A stretch of 64,000 nucleotides of DNA from positions 3,369,001 to 3,433,000 of the forward strand of contig NZ_JACHMH010000001.1 of the NCBI RefSeq assembly GCF_014204915.1, read 5' to 3'. The position numbers were made by a program, and so were the translations under genes. Of the stretch, positions 24,450-32,921 are shown one piece after another. Each line of letters opens with the position of its first letter. Within the stretch, counting starts at the first letter, position 1. The notes under the pieces were generated by a model that did not search any database, had not been told where the DNA came from, and saw only the letters and a list, made by a program, of their open reading frames with translations. The DNA comes from Crossiella cryophila. Its GTDB lineage: Bacteria > Actinomycetota > Actinomycetes > Mycobacteriales > Pseudonocardiaceae.

Positions 24450-26176
24450 TCCGCTCGCTGTTGACCGTCCTCGGCCCTGGGCACGCCGCCCCGCTGCGCC
24501 GGATGATCGGGGTGATGGGGCTGGCCGCGGTGTTGCAGGGCGCGGCGTTCGCCCTGCTGGTGCCGGTGTTGCGGGCCCTGCTCGGGCCGACGCCGGGGGA
24601 TGCCTGGCCGTGGCTGGCGGTGTTCGCCGTGGTCGCGGTGGCGCAGGCGGTGGCCGCCTACCTCGCCCAGCTCGCCGGGTACCGGGCCGGGTCGAGCATG
24701 TCCCGTGGGCTGCACCACCGGCTGGGCGACCAGATCGCCAGTCTGCCGCTTGGCTGGTTCACCGGGGACCGGGTCGGCAAGCTCGGGCAGCTCACCAGCG
24801 GTGGCGTGATCAACGTGATGCAGGTGCCCGCGCACCTGTTGCGGCCGCTGATCGACGCCGTGGTGACCCCGGCCGCCGTGGTGCTGCTGATGTACGTCTT
24901 CGACTGGCGGCTGGCACTGGCCGCCACGCTGGCCGTGCCGGTGCTCTACCTCGTCTACCAGTGGAGCGGGCGGCTGATCCAGCGCACCGACCACGGCCGG
25001 GACCTGGTGATCGCCGAAGCAGGCGGGCGGGTGGTCGAGTTCGCCCAGACCCAGCCGGTGCTGCGGGCCTTCGGGCGGACCGTGGAGGGCTATCGGCTGC
25101 TGGATGAAGCCCTGGTGGCGCAACGGGATGCCGGTCGCCGCATGATCACCACCGGGGTGTGGGGGATGATCGGGTTCGGACTGGTCGTGCAGGCCACTTT
25201 CACCGCGCTGCTGGTGCTCGGCGTGTCCTTCGCCCTTGGCGGCAGCCTGGGGGTGCCGGAACTGCTCGCGCTGCTGGTGCTGGCCGCCCGCTTCGTCGAA
25301 CCGCTGGCCATGGCGGCCGACCTGGGTGGCGCGATCCGGTTGGGGCGCAACGCGTTGAGCCGGATGATCGAACTGCTGGAGACCCCGCTGCTGCCTCAGC
25401 CCACCGCCCCGCGCAAGCCGGGCGACACCACGATCGAGCTGGTCGAGGTGTCCTTCGGCTACGACAGCAGGCCGGTGCTGGAACAGGTGTCGCTGCGGGT
25501 GCCGCCGCGCAGCATGACCGCGCTGGTCGGCCCGTCCGGCTCCGGCAAGACCACGGTCACCCGGCTGATCGCCCGGTTCTTCGACGTTGACTCCGGCTCG
25601 GTCCGGGTGGGCGGGGTGGACGTCCGCGAGATCGCCGGTGACGAGCTGATGTCGTTGGTGTCACTGGTGTTCCAGGACGTCTACCTGTTCGAGGGCACCA
25701 TCGAGGAGAACATCAGGGTGGGCAGACCCGGCGCCACCGGGGAACAGGTGCGCGCCGCCGCCCGGCTGGCCAGGGTCGAGGAGATCGTGGCCCGGCTGCC
25801 CGGCGGCTGGCAGGCCCGCACCGGCGAGGGCGGGGTGACCCTCTCCGGCGGCGAGCGCCAGCGGATCTCCATCGCCCGCGCCATCCTCAAGGACGCGCCG
25901 ATCGTGCTGCTGGATGAGGCAACCGCCGCGCTGGACCCGGAAAACGAGTCCGCCGTGCAGGACGCGCTGACCGCGCTCACCGCCGACCGCACCCTGCTGG
26001 TCATCGCGCACCGCCTGCAGACCGTGGTCGCCGCCGACCAGATCGTGGTGCTGGACGGCGGCCGGATCGCGCAGAGCGGCACGCACGAGGAGCTGATGGC
26101 GCGCGGCGGCCGGTACGCGGAGTTCTGGGCCGAACGCAACCGGGCGCACGGCTGGCGGCTGCTCCCAACGCGTTAA
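24446..26176 (+). CDS. Siderophore-type ABC transporter, second half (IrtB/YbtQ-like)
   Basis: A 576-residue partner with six helices then ATPase: Walker A GPSGSGKTT, LVFQDVYLFEGTIEENIRVG, signature LSGGERQR, Walker B IVLLDEATAALDPENES and H-loop VIAHRLQT. All catalytic residues are present, as expected for the canonical half of a heterodimer. The ATG overlaps the stop of the first half (ATGA). The two should form one membrane complex under the iron box. Codon use returns to the normal C/G-ending pattern within this gene. Confidence 0.9.
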   Translation: MIRSLLTVLGPGHAAPLRRMIGVMGLAAVLQGAAFALLVPVLRALLGPTPGDAWPWLAVFAVVAVAQAVAAYLAQLAGYRAGSSMSRGLHHRLGDQIASLPLGWFTGDRVGKLGQLTSGGVINVMQVPAHLLRPLIDAVVTPAAVVLLMYVFDWRLALAATLAVPVLYLVYQWSGRLIQRTDHGRDLVIAEAGGRVVEFAQTQPVLRAFGRTVEGYRLLDEALVAQRDAGRRMITTGVWGMIGFGLVVQATFTALLVLGVSFALGGSLGVPELLALLVLAARFVEPLAMAADLGGAIRLGRNALSRMIELLETPLLPQPTAPRKPGDTTIELVEVSFGYDSRPVLEQVSLRVPPRSMTALVGPSGSGKTTVTRLIARFFDVDSGSVRVGGVDVREIAGDELMSLVSLVFQDVYLFEGTIEENIRVGRPGATGEQVRAAARLARVEEIVARLPGGWQARTGEGGVTLSGGERQRISIARAILKDAPIVLLDEATAALDPENESAVQDALTALTADRTLLVIAHRLQTVVAADQIVVLDGGRIAQSGTHEELMARGGRYAEFWAERNRAHGWRLLPTR

Positions 26177-26251
26177 CGTGACGGCCAACGTTGGCACCCA
26201 CCGGCATACTGTTGGGAAGACACTTGTCGCCGCAACGGTGGAAAGGACCCG

Positions 26252-26461
26252 GTGCACACGTTCCTGGCGCGTTTCGTCGGCGGTCCCCTGGACGGCCGGT
26301 GGCAGACGTTCACCTCCGCCAGTCCAGCCGCACTGGCCACGGTGACCCACGTCCACCTGCACCAGGGGCCCAAGATCGTGCACCACTACGACCTCCGGCA
26401 CAGCGAGGAACACGGCTGGGAGTACCACCTGCGGCAGGACGTCGACGCCGAGGAGTGCTAG
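26252..26461 (+). CDS. Small hypothetical protein (69 aa)
   Basis: Starts at GTG 26252 with GGAAAGGA upstream. The sequence MHTFLARFVGGPLDGRWQTF opens a compact beta-rich protein with several His residues (THVHLHQGPKIVHHYDLRHSEEHGWEYHL). The GGPLDGR opening is common in small actinobacterial and phage-related proteins of unknown function. No signal peptide. A 12-bp palindrome GCCAACGTTGGC (26184-26195) lies between it and the ABC gene. Confidence 0.75.
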   Translation: MHTFLARFVGGPLDGRWQTFTSASPAALATVTHVHLHQGPKIVHHYDLRHSEEHGWEYHLRQDVDAEEC

Positions 26462-26504
26462 CCCCCATCCCGGTAGGATCTCCGCCGGAACTGGGGGTTC
26501 TTTC

Positions 26505-27011
26505 ATGGTGAAGGTGGCGGCGGGCGTCCGCGAGCAGGTGCGGGCCGAGTTGTCCCGGCAGTGGCGGGAACCGGTGCGGGTGGTGCACATCAGCAAGGTG
26601 CGGCCCGAGTTCCGGGTCAAGGGACGGCGCAGCGACGGGACCGTGATCGGCACCCGGCGGCTGCGCAGGCTCGCCTGGAACCTGGTCCGCTTCGCCGGTG
26701 TGCTGGTGCAGCTCGTGCTGGACGGCGACGGTGACCTGGACCTGCGGCGCGGCACGGTGACCGCGCCGCCGGCCTCGCCCGCGGTGGGCTTCGCGGACGC
26801 GGCGCGGCGGGTGCGCAGGCGGTTGTGGCTGGGCTGGACGCCGGGGCGGGTGGCGTTGCTGGTGGTGGACGGCGGCGGGCCGCGGATCGTGTGGCAGGGC
26901 CAGGCCCAGTTCGCCACCCGGCAGTTCGCGGTGATCTGGCCCGACGGCGGCCGGGTGGTGCTGCCGCCGGACCGGGCCGAGCGGGCCAGGATCAAACGGG
27001 AACCGGCGTGA
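26505..27011 (+). CDS. Unknown protein, tandem paralogue 1 of 3
   Basis: 168 residues with ATG at 26505. The layout shared with the next two genes is an N-terminal helix with a WREPVRVVHISKVRPEFRVKGRRSDG-like segment (compare GEMRFRYHVHGRRVDG in copy 2). A hydrophobic stretch (RLAWNLVRFAGVLVQLVL) follows, then GFADAARRVRRRLWLGWTPGRVALLVV and a closing IVWQGQAQF...WPDGGRVVLPP. The hydrophobic stretch is weaker than in the other two and may not span a membrane. No named family recognised. The stop overlaps copy 2 by 4 nt. Confidence 0.75.
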   Translation: MVKVAAGVREQVRAELSRQWREPVRVVHISKVRPEFRVKGRRSDGTVIGTRRLRRLAWNLVRFAGVLVQLVLDGDGDLDLRRGTVTAPPASPAVGFADAARRVRRRLWLGWTPGRVALLVVDGGGPRIVWQGQAQFATRQFAVIWPDGGRVVLPPDRAERARIKREPA

Positions 27012-27580
27012 AGCCCGAGATCGCGGCCCGGCGGGCGGCGGAGGTCGCCGAGTGGGCGCACCGCGAGTGGGGGCAGGACGCGCGGGCGGTGCCGCTGGGG
27101 GAGATGCGGTTCCGGTACCACGTGCACGGGCGGCGGGTGGACGGCTCGGCGCGCAACCCCGACCAGCCCGGGTCCGGCGGCGCGGAGGAGATGGTGGCCG
27201 CGCCGCTGGGTGAGGCCACCGGACTCGGTGAGCTGCTGGTCGCGGCGGTGGTCTCGGCGCTGCTGTGGGTGTTGCTGCTGGGGGCGCGGCTGGTCTGGCT
27301 GCTGCTGCGGCTGGTCAGCAGGCAGGCGGCGCGGCGGACCGCGACCGTGCTCGGCCGGAGCCGGCAGCTCGGCGTGCGGTTCGCGGACGCGGCGAACCGG
27401 CAGGACGACGTGTGGCTGGTGTGGACCGGGCAGCGGATGGCGTTGCTGCACGTCCGGCCCAAATGGTGCCAGCCGTTGTGGCAGGGCGAGGGTGAGTCGG
27501 CGCCGCGGATCGAGCGGCGGGCGTTGCGCTGGGCCGACGGCTCCCGGGTGCGGTTGCCCGCGGGCACGCTGGACGGCTGA
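27008..27580 (+). CDS. Unknown membrane protein, tandem paralogue 2 of 3
   Basis: 190 residues from GTG 27008 (GTGA overlap with copy 1). It has an N-terminal EWAHREWGQDARAVPLGEMRFRYHVHGRRVDG region. A long hydrophobic segment follows (LLVAAVVSALLWVLLLGARLVWLLL, about 80-105), then VRFADAANRQDDVWLVWTGQRMALLHV and LRWADGSRVRLPAG. A single-span topology with a C-terminal cytosolic domain is likely. Coupling to copy 1 suggests the paralogues work together, perhaps as a hetero-complex. Function unknown. Confidence 0.78.
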   Translation: MKPEIAARRAAEVAEWAHREWGQDARAVPLGEMRFRYHVHGRRVDGSARNPDQPGSGGAEEMVAAPLGEATGLGELLVAAVVSALLWVLLLGARLVWLLLRLVSRQAARRTATVLGRSRQLGVRFADAANRQDDVWLVWTGQRMALLHVRPKWCQPLWQGEGESAPRIERRALRWADGSRVRLPAGTLDG

Positions 27581-27652
27581 GCGACCCCGGCAACCTTCGT
27601 GGGGCCGCCGGTGTCCTGGTAGGTGACTGGGGGACTCGGCTGACTGGGGAGG

Positions 27653-28237
27653 ATGGCGTTGGGGGGCTTGGTGGTCGCGGGGGACGCGCCGGAGGGCGTC
27701 GAGGCTGAGCAGCGGGTGCGGGAGTGGGTGCGCGGCGCCTGGCGGGAGCCGGCGCGGGTCTCGGCGGTGGGCGAGGTGCGGCTGCGGTACTACGTGCGCG
27801 GCCGCACCCGGGACGGGGCGCGGCGGCACTCCGAGGACCCGGAAGGTCCCGACCCGCTGGACATGGTGGATCTGGACGGGGTGTTCGAGACGCTGTTCGC
27901 CGCGCTGATCTCGGTGCTGTTCTGGCTGGTCATGCTGCTGCCGCGGATGCTGTCCGCGCTGTGGCGGCTGGTGGCGCCCTGGTACCGGCGGCGCTGTTCG
28001 GTGGTGATCGGCAAGCCGCGGCAGGCCGCGATCCAGTTCGCCGACGCGGTGCAGGGGCAGCCTGGGTTGTGGCTGGTGTGGGCGTCTTCCCGGATGGCGC
28101 TGGTGCGGCCGGTGGCGGAGGGCTGCGAGGTCGTCTGGGAGGGGCGGTTCGACCGGCTGCCGTCGGTGCACTGGAACGTGCTGCGCTGGATCGACGGGTC
28201 CAAGGTGCGGCTGCCGAAGCGGGTGCTGCGCGGCTGA
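27653..28237 (+). CDS. Unknown membrane protein, tandem paralogue 3 of 3
   Basis: 194 residues. It has VREWVRGAWREPARVSAVGEVRLRYYVRGRTRDG, then two closely spaced hydrophobic stretches (VFETLFAALISVLFWLVMLLPRMLSALW, about 80-110). IQFADAVQGQPGLWLVWASSRMALV and LRWIDGSKVRLPKRVLRG follow. The FADA, WLVW, RMAL and DGS-VRLP words are common to copies 2 and 3 and partly to copy 1. It begins 72 nt after copy 2. Function unknown. Confidence 0.78.
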   Translation: MALGGLVVAGDAPEGVEAEQRVREWVRGAWREPARVSAVGEVRLRYYVRGRTRDGARRHSEDPEGPDPLDMVDLDGVFETLFAALISVLFWLVMLLPRMLSALWRLVAPWYRRRCSVVIGKPRQAAIQFADAVQGQPGLWLVWASSRMALVRPVAEGCEVVWEGRFDRLPSVHWNVLRWIDGSKVRLPKRVLRG

Positions 28238-28349
28238 GCGGCGGGTGCGGGCGGCTTCGCCGGTCGCCCACCCCTGACCCGTTGGCGGACACCGGGACCG
28301 GGGGCATGTCCCCTAGGCTGCGGCTCGGATGCTGAGCAGGGAGGTCCGC

Positions 28350-29315
28350 ATGTCCGGCAAGCCGTTCGCCTCCGCCGCCGACCTGGCGCCCAAGGAACAG
28401 ACCCTGGAGGTGCTCGGGGACGGGGTGTACGCGCTCACCGCGGCCGGGGATCCCAACGTGGGCGCGATCGAGGGCGAGGACTTCCTGGTCTGTTTCGAGG
28501 CCATGGCCACGCCCGCGGCGGCCAGGGGGTGGCTGGCCCGGCTGCGCGAGCACACGGACAAACCCGTGCGGTACCTGGTGCTCAGCCACTACCACGCGGT
28601 GCGGGTGCTCGGCGCGAGTGCCTTCGACGCCTCGGTGATCGTGGCGCACGAGCACACCAGGGCGCTGATCGCCGAGCGTGGGGAGGCGGACTGGGCCTCG
28701 GAGTTCGCCCGGATGCCCCGGTTGTTCCGGGAACCGGAGACCATCCCCGGGCTCACCTGGCCCACGCTGACCTTCTCCGACCGGCTCACCATCCCGCTCG
28801 GCGGCGACCGCGGTGACCTGGAACTGCGTTATTGCGGCCGCGGCCACACCGAAGGCGACCTGGTGGCCTGGTTGCCGCGGCAGCGGATCCTGTTCGCCGG
28901 TGACCTGGTGGAATCCCAGGCCGCGCTCTACACCGGGGACGCCTATCACCGGGACTGGGCATCGTCCACTCTGGACACCGTGGCCGCGTTGCGGGCCGAG
29001 GTGCTGGTGGGCGGGCGTGGCGCGGTGGCCCGCGGGCGGGAGGCGGTGGACGCCGCGATCGCGCAGACCCGGCACTTCCTGCAGGTGCTGCAGGCCCAGG
29101 TGGCCGCGGCGCATGTGCGCAACGGCAGCCTCAAGGAGGCATTCGACGCCGCGCACGCCGCACTGGCCGGGCGCTACGGCGGCTGGCCGATCTTCGAGCA
29201 CTGCCTGCCGTTCAACGTGGCCAGGCTGTGGGACGAGCTGTCCGGGGTGGAACGACCGGTGATCTGGACCGCGGAACGGGACCAAGAAGTCTGGTCCCAG
29301 CTCCAGGGAAGTTAG
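28350..29315 (+). CDS. Metallo-beta-lactamase-fold protein with altered metal motif
   Basis: 321 residues; ATG at 28350 is preceded by GGGAGGTCCGC. The fold is shown by GVYALTAAGDPNVGAIEGEDFLVCFEAM, YLVLSHYHAVRVLGAS, CGRGHTEGDLVAWLP and ILFAGDLVESQ. The usual HxHxDH is HYHAVR here, so the Asp and third His are missing. The later GHG-type histidine is also replaced (VGGRGAVARG), while GHTEGD and GDL remain. It may bind one metal or have a changed reaction. A strong hairpin overlaps its end. Confidence 0.85.
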   Translation: MSGKPFASAADLAPKEQTLEVLGDGVYALTAAGDPNVGAIEGEDFLVCFEAMATPAAARGWLARLREHTDKPVRYLVLSHYHAVRVLGASAFDASVIVAHEHTRALIAERGEADWASEFARMPRLFREPETIPGLTWPTLTFSDRLTIPLGGDRGDLELRYCGRGHTEGDLVAWLPRQRILFAGDLVESQAALYTGDAYHRDWASSTLDTVAALRAEVLVGGRGAVARGREAVDAAIAQTRHFLQVLQAQVAAAHVRNGSLKEAFDAAHAALAGRYGGWPIFEHCLPFNVARLWDELSGVERPVIWTAERDQEVWSQLQGS

Positions 29316-29332
29316 CTAGGAGCTGGGACCAG
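29291..29332. terminator. Bidirectional terminator hairpin
   Basis: Perfect 14-bp arms CTGGTCCCAGCTCC (29291-29304) and GGAGCTGGGACCAG (29319-29332) with a 14-nt loop. The left arm lies in the last codons of the metallo-beta-lactamase-fold gene; the structure ends 18 nt before the convergent ald stop. Confidence 0.85.
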
Positions 29333-29350
29333 GAAGCCGGGCTGAGGTGA

Positions 29351-30469
29351 TCAGCCGGCCAGTACGTCGGCGATCGCGGTCAGCGGCAGGTCGTGCGCTT
29401 CGGCGACACCGGCGTTGGTCAGCAGGCCGTCGTGCGTGTTCAGGCCGAGGGCGAGCGAGGCGTCCTCGGTCAGCGCGCGCTGCCAGCCCTTGTTGGCCAG
29501 CGCGATCGCGTACGGCAGGGTCACGTTGGTCAGGGCGAAGGTCGAGGTCCGCGGCACCGCGCCGGGCATGTTCGCCACGCAGTAGAACTGGGTGTCGTGC
29601 ACCGCGAAGGTCGGCTCGGCGTGCGTGGTCGGCCGGGAGTCCTCGAAGCAGCCGCCCTGGTCGATGGCGATGTCCACCAGCACCGCGCCCGGCTTCATCC
29701 GCTTGACCAGCTCGTTGCTGATCAGCTTTGGCGCCTTGGCGCCGGGCACCAGCACCGCGCCGACCACCAGGTCGGCCTCCAGCACCGCGCGCTCGACCTC
29801 GTAGGCGTTGGACACCACGGTGGTCAGGCGGCCCTGGTAGTAGGAGTCGGCCGCGCGCAGCTTGTCCACGGACAGGTCCAGCACGGTGACGTCGGCGCCC
29901 ATGCCGACCGCGATCGCGATCGAGTTCATGCCGGAGACGCCCGCGCCGAGCACGGTCACCTTGGCCGGGTGCACACCGGGCACGCCGCCCAGCAGCACGC
30001 CGCGGCCGCCGCGGGACTTCATCAGGGTCTCGCCGCCGACCTGGGTGGCCAGGCGACCGGCGACCTCGGACATCGGGGCGAGCAGCGGCAGCGCGCCGGA
30101 GGGCAGCTGCACGGTCTCGTAGGCGACACCGGTGACCTTGCGCTCCAGCAGCGCGTCGGTACAGGCGCGGTCCGCGGCCAGGTGCAGGTAGGTGAAGAGC
30201 AGCTGGCCGGGCCGCATGCGGTGGTACTCCTCCGCGATGGGCTCCTTGACCTTGAGCACCATGTCCGCGATGGCCCACACCTCGTCGGCGGTGGGCAGCA
30301 CCTTGGCGCCCGCCGTGACGTATTCGATGTCCGCGATGGCCGAACCGGCGCCCGCGTCATGCTCGATGAAGACCTCATGGCCATGACGGACCAGTTCGAG
30401 CACACCGGCCGGAGTGATCGCGACTCGGTACTCGTGGTTCTTCACTTCGCGGGGAACGCCGATCCTCAT
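29351..30469 (-). CDS. ald: Alanine dehydrogenase
   Basis: The 372-residue NAD enzyme converts L-alanine to pyruvate and ammonia (and the reverse), and is hexameric in known cases. Signature blocks: [48 protein letters not shown] (catalytic Lys and His), NAD-binding [28 protein letters not shown] and [22 protein letters not shown]. Length normal. GAGGAG lies upstream of the ATG. The leader region (30470-30560) holds a small CACTAAGTG palindrome near 30563 but no operator I can assign. Confidence 0.97.
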   Translation of the reverse strand: MRIGVPREVKNHEYRVAITPAGVLELVRHGHEVFIEHDAGAGSAIADIEYVTAGAKVLPTADEVWAIADMVLKVKEPIAEEYHRMRPGQLLFTYLHLAADRACTDALLERKVTGVAYETVQLPSGALPLLAPMSEVAGRLATQVGGETLMKSRGGRGVLLGGVPGVHPAKVTVLGAGVSGMNSIAIAVGMGADVTVLDLSVDKLRAADSYYQGRLTTVVSNAYEVERAVLEADLVVGAVLVPGAKAPKLISNELVKRMKPGAVLVDIAIDQGGCFEDSRPTTHAEPTFAVHDTQFYCVANMPGAVPRTSTFALTNVTLPYAIALANKGWQRALTEDASLALGLNTHDGLLTNAGVAEAHDLPLTAIADVLAG

Positions 30470-30560
30470 GGCAAGACTCCTCGTGGGTGACTGCGGCTAA
30501 ACCGATGGTCAGGCCCCCGCGTGGCGTGCGTCATTGGCATCCACCGACAACATTCCATGA

Positions 30561-31237
30561 TCACTTAGTGCTGATCGGACAACCATCACTCCTACGGAGC
30601 ACCCGATCCGCCACCGCGAGGTCCCCGGGCGCCTCACGCTGAGTGAATCTTGCCGCCACCCGTTCGCGCTGTTCGACCGGCTTGTTGCCGCCGAACTTGA
30701 ACTTCGCCCGCACCCCGGTGACGGTGAGTTCCAGGCCCCGGATGCCGGGCAGCAGCCGCCGGTCGGGGTTCTCGGTGGCCGAGACCGGGGTGCGCGCGCC
30801 GTCCGGCTCGAAGTGCGCGAGCTGGCGGCGCAGGATGGCCGCCTTGGCCGCCGGGTCGTCCTCGATCCGGACATCGCATTCCAGCTGCACGGTGGCGTAG
30901 TAGGAGGTGGGCACGCCGAGGGCCGGGTCGGCCTCGGGCGCGGAGTTCCAGTCGGCGCGCACGTAGGCGATCTCGCCGGTGACCACCAGCAGGCAGCGCG
31001 GGTGCTCGGTGAGCGCGCCCCAGACCGGGTTGGGCCGGGCCAGGTGCAGCCAACGGTGGTTGGGCCGGCCAGGTGCAGCCAGACGGTGGCCGGCTCGTCG
31101 TAGGTGAGTGGAGTGGGCACGACCACCGGCAGGTCCCGGCCGCGGCCGGGCGCGATCAGCTCGCCGAAGTCGTGCCCGGACAGGAAGGACCGCCACTGCT
31201 CGTCGGACTCGGCGGCGTCCCAGGGATGGTTCAACAC
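30561..31237 (-). pseudogene. PaiB-like FMN-binding regulator, frameshifted by a 29-bp duplication
   Basis: The N-terminal part from GTG 31237 reads VLNHPWDAAESDEQWRSFL to ATVWLHLA in one frame. The rest (RPNPVWGALTEHPRCLLVV, IAYVRADWN, VPTSYYATVQ, GIRGLELTVTGVRAKFKFGGNKP) is in another frame. Together they match the PaiB/FMN-binding split-barrel family over its full length. The break coincides with an imperfect tandem duplication (31028-31087) that adds 29 bp; removing one copy restores the frame through HLARPNPVW. So the gene is disrupted unless this is an assembly error. Confidence 0.85.
31028..31087. repeat. Imperfect 30-bp tandem duplication inside the paiB-like gene
   Basis: Two adjacent 30-nt copies (31028-31057 and 31058-31087) share GGTTGGGCCGG, CCAGGTGCAGCCA and ACGGT and differ by two compensating one-base shifts. 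This duplication causes the frameshift of the host gene. Confidence 0.9.
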
Positions 31238-31337
31238 CCCGCCAGCCTGCGCGCTCCGGCCGGGCCGGGACAGGGCCACTCCCCTCGCCCGTTCGGATGG
31301 CCACTCGGATGGTTTGTTCGACTCCTGTGCTGATGTG

Positions 31338-32858
31338 GTGAGAGTCGGCCGCGCGCACTTGCCGGGCGGTCCGGCCGGGCCGAAGACTGTCCGATATGGA
31401 CAGACGTCTGCCACTTATCTGTTGCTGGCCTTCGCCTGCGTGTCCTGCGCCACACCGGAGCCGGGTCCGGTGGTCACCACAGCCAAGGGTCTGGTCTGGG
31501 GCGACTGCGCGCCGTTCGCCGGTGACCCCGAGCGCAAGGCCGCCTTCGACCGCTCGCTGGACTGCGCCGCGCTGGAGGTCCCGCTGGAGCACGCCAGCCC
31601 GGCGGGCCGCAAGATCCGCCTCGGCCTGCTCCGCCAGCGCGCCACCGACCCGGCCCGCCGGATCGGCGCGCTGGTGTTCAACTTCGGCGGCCCCGGCGCC
31701 TCCGGCATGGCCTCCCTCGCCGACCTCGGCGGCACCCTCGCCCAGCGCGGCGACGAGGTGGCCGCCCGGTTCGACCTGATCGGCTTCGACCCCAGGGGCG
31801 TTGGCGCCTCCGAACCGGCACTGCGCTGCCTGACCGGACCCGAGCAGGACGCGCAACGCCTGGAGTACGTGGATCTGTCCACTCCGGACGGTGTGGCCCG
31901 GATGGAGGCCCGCAACAAGGACCTCGCGGACAAGTGCGCCGAACGCACCGGCCGCACCGAACTGGCCAACCTGGGCACCCGCGATGTGGTGCGCGACCTG
32001 GACCTGCTGCGTGCCGCGCTGGGCGAGCAGAAGCTGAACTACGTCGGCTTCTCCTACGGCACCCAGATCGGCACCGCCTACGCCGAGGCATACCCCGGCA
32101 ACGTGCGGGCGATGGTGCTCGATGGCGCCTCCTCCTTCGAGTTGGACGGGGTGGCCTCGGGTTCGGAGCAGGGCGAGGGCTTCGCGGCCACCTTCCGCAG
32201 CTACGCCAAGGACTGCGCGGCCCGCGAGCGCTGCCCGGTCGGCACCAGCCCGGCCAAGGCCCAGGACCGCCTGGACGCGCTGACCGAACCCCTGCGCACC
32301 CGCCCGCTGCCGGTCGGCGACCGCAAGCTCTCCGCCGACGACGTCACCGGCGCGGTGGACCACCTCCTCTACTCCTCGGCCAACTGGCCCCGGCTGACCG
32401 AGGCCCTGGACGCGCTCAAGGCGGGCGACGGCACCGACCTGCTGGCCGCCGCCGACGAGTTCCTCGGCCGCCGCCCGGACGGCGGTTACGACGCCAGCCA
32501 GGCCGCGCTCACCGCGGTGAACTGCGTGGACTCACCCCCGACCAAGGATCGGAGCAAGCTCAAGGGCGACCCCGCGGTGCTGGACACCTGCGCGTTCTGG
32601 GCCGTCCCGCACACCTCCACCCCGCACCGCCCCAAGGTCGACGGCCTGCCGCCGGTAGTGGTGGTGTCGAGCACAGGCGACCCGGCCACGCCGCATGCCT
32701 GGGGGATCAAACTGGCGGAGGCACTGCGCGCGCGACTGCTCACCTTCGAGGCCGACCAGCACACGATTTACCTGCAGGGCAACAGGTGTGTGGACCGGCC
32801 GGTGACGGAGTACCTGGTGGGCGGGGCGCTGCCACCGGAGGGCCTGACCTGCCGGTGA
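31338..32858 (+). CDS. TAP-type alpha/beta-hydrolase (secreted peptidase), start doubtful
   Basis: The mature part (about 480 residues) is a tripeptidyl-aminopeptidase-like hydrolase: FNFGGPGASGMASL (oxyanion), FDPRGVGASEP, nucleophile GFSYGTQIG, Asp in SSTGDPATPHAWG, and His in ADQHTIYL. A signal-peptide-like LLLAFACVSCATPEP precedes it, but no ATG is in this frame; the first in-frame start is GTG 31338. ATG 31396 in the next frame would give MDRRLPL running into that segment if one base were inserted, suggesting a 1-nt frameshift. A CTGTCC/GGACAG palindrome (31387-31403) overlaps. Likely an exported lipoprotein. Confidence 0.85.
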   Translation: MRVGRAHLPGGPAGPKTVRYGQTSATYLLLAFACVSCATPEPGPVVTTAKGLVWGDCAPFAGDPERKAAFDRSLDCAALEVPLEHASPAGRKIRLGLLRQRATDPARRIGALVFNFGGPGASGMASLADLGGTLAQRGDEVAARFDLIGFDPRGVGASEPALRCLTGPEQDAQRLEYVDLSTPDGVARMEARNKDLADKCAERTGRTELANLGTRDVVRDLDLLRAALGEQKLNYVGFSYGTQIGTAYAEAYPGNVRAMVLDGASSFELDGVASGSEQGEGFAATFRSYAKDCAARERCPVGTSPAKAQDRLDALTEPLRTRPLPVGDRKLSADDVTGAVDHLLYSSANWPRLTEALDALKAGDGTDLLAAADEFLGRRPDGGYDASQAALTAVNCVDSPPTKDRSKLKGDPAVLDTCAFWAVPHTSTPHRPKVDGLPPVVVVSSTGDPATPHAWGIKLAEALRARLLTFEADQHTIYLQGNRCVDRPVTEYLVGGALPPEGLTCR

Positions 32859-32921
32859 GCTGACCGCGGTGGGCGGAAATCGGGTTGCCGCCACCCGGTG
32901 GCTGGACGAGGGTCAGGGGCC

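Noticed and set aside
26184-26195. GCCAACGTTGGC palindrome as a terminator of the ABC operon
   Set aside because: Too short with no loop; it could equally be an operator, so it is only mentioned with the next gene.
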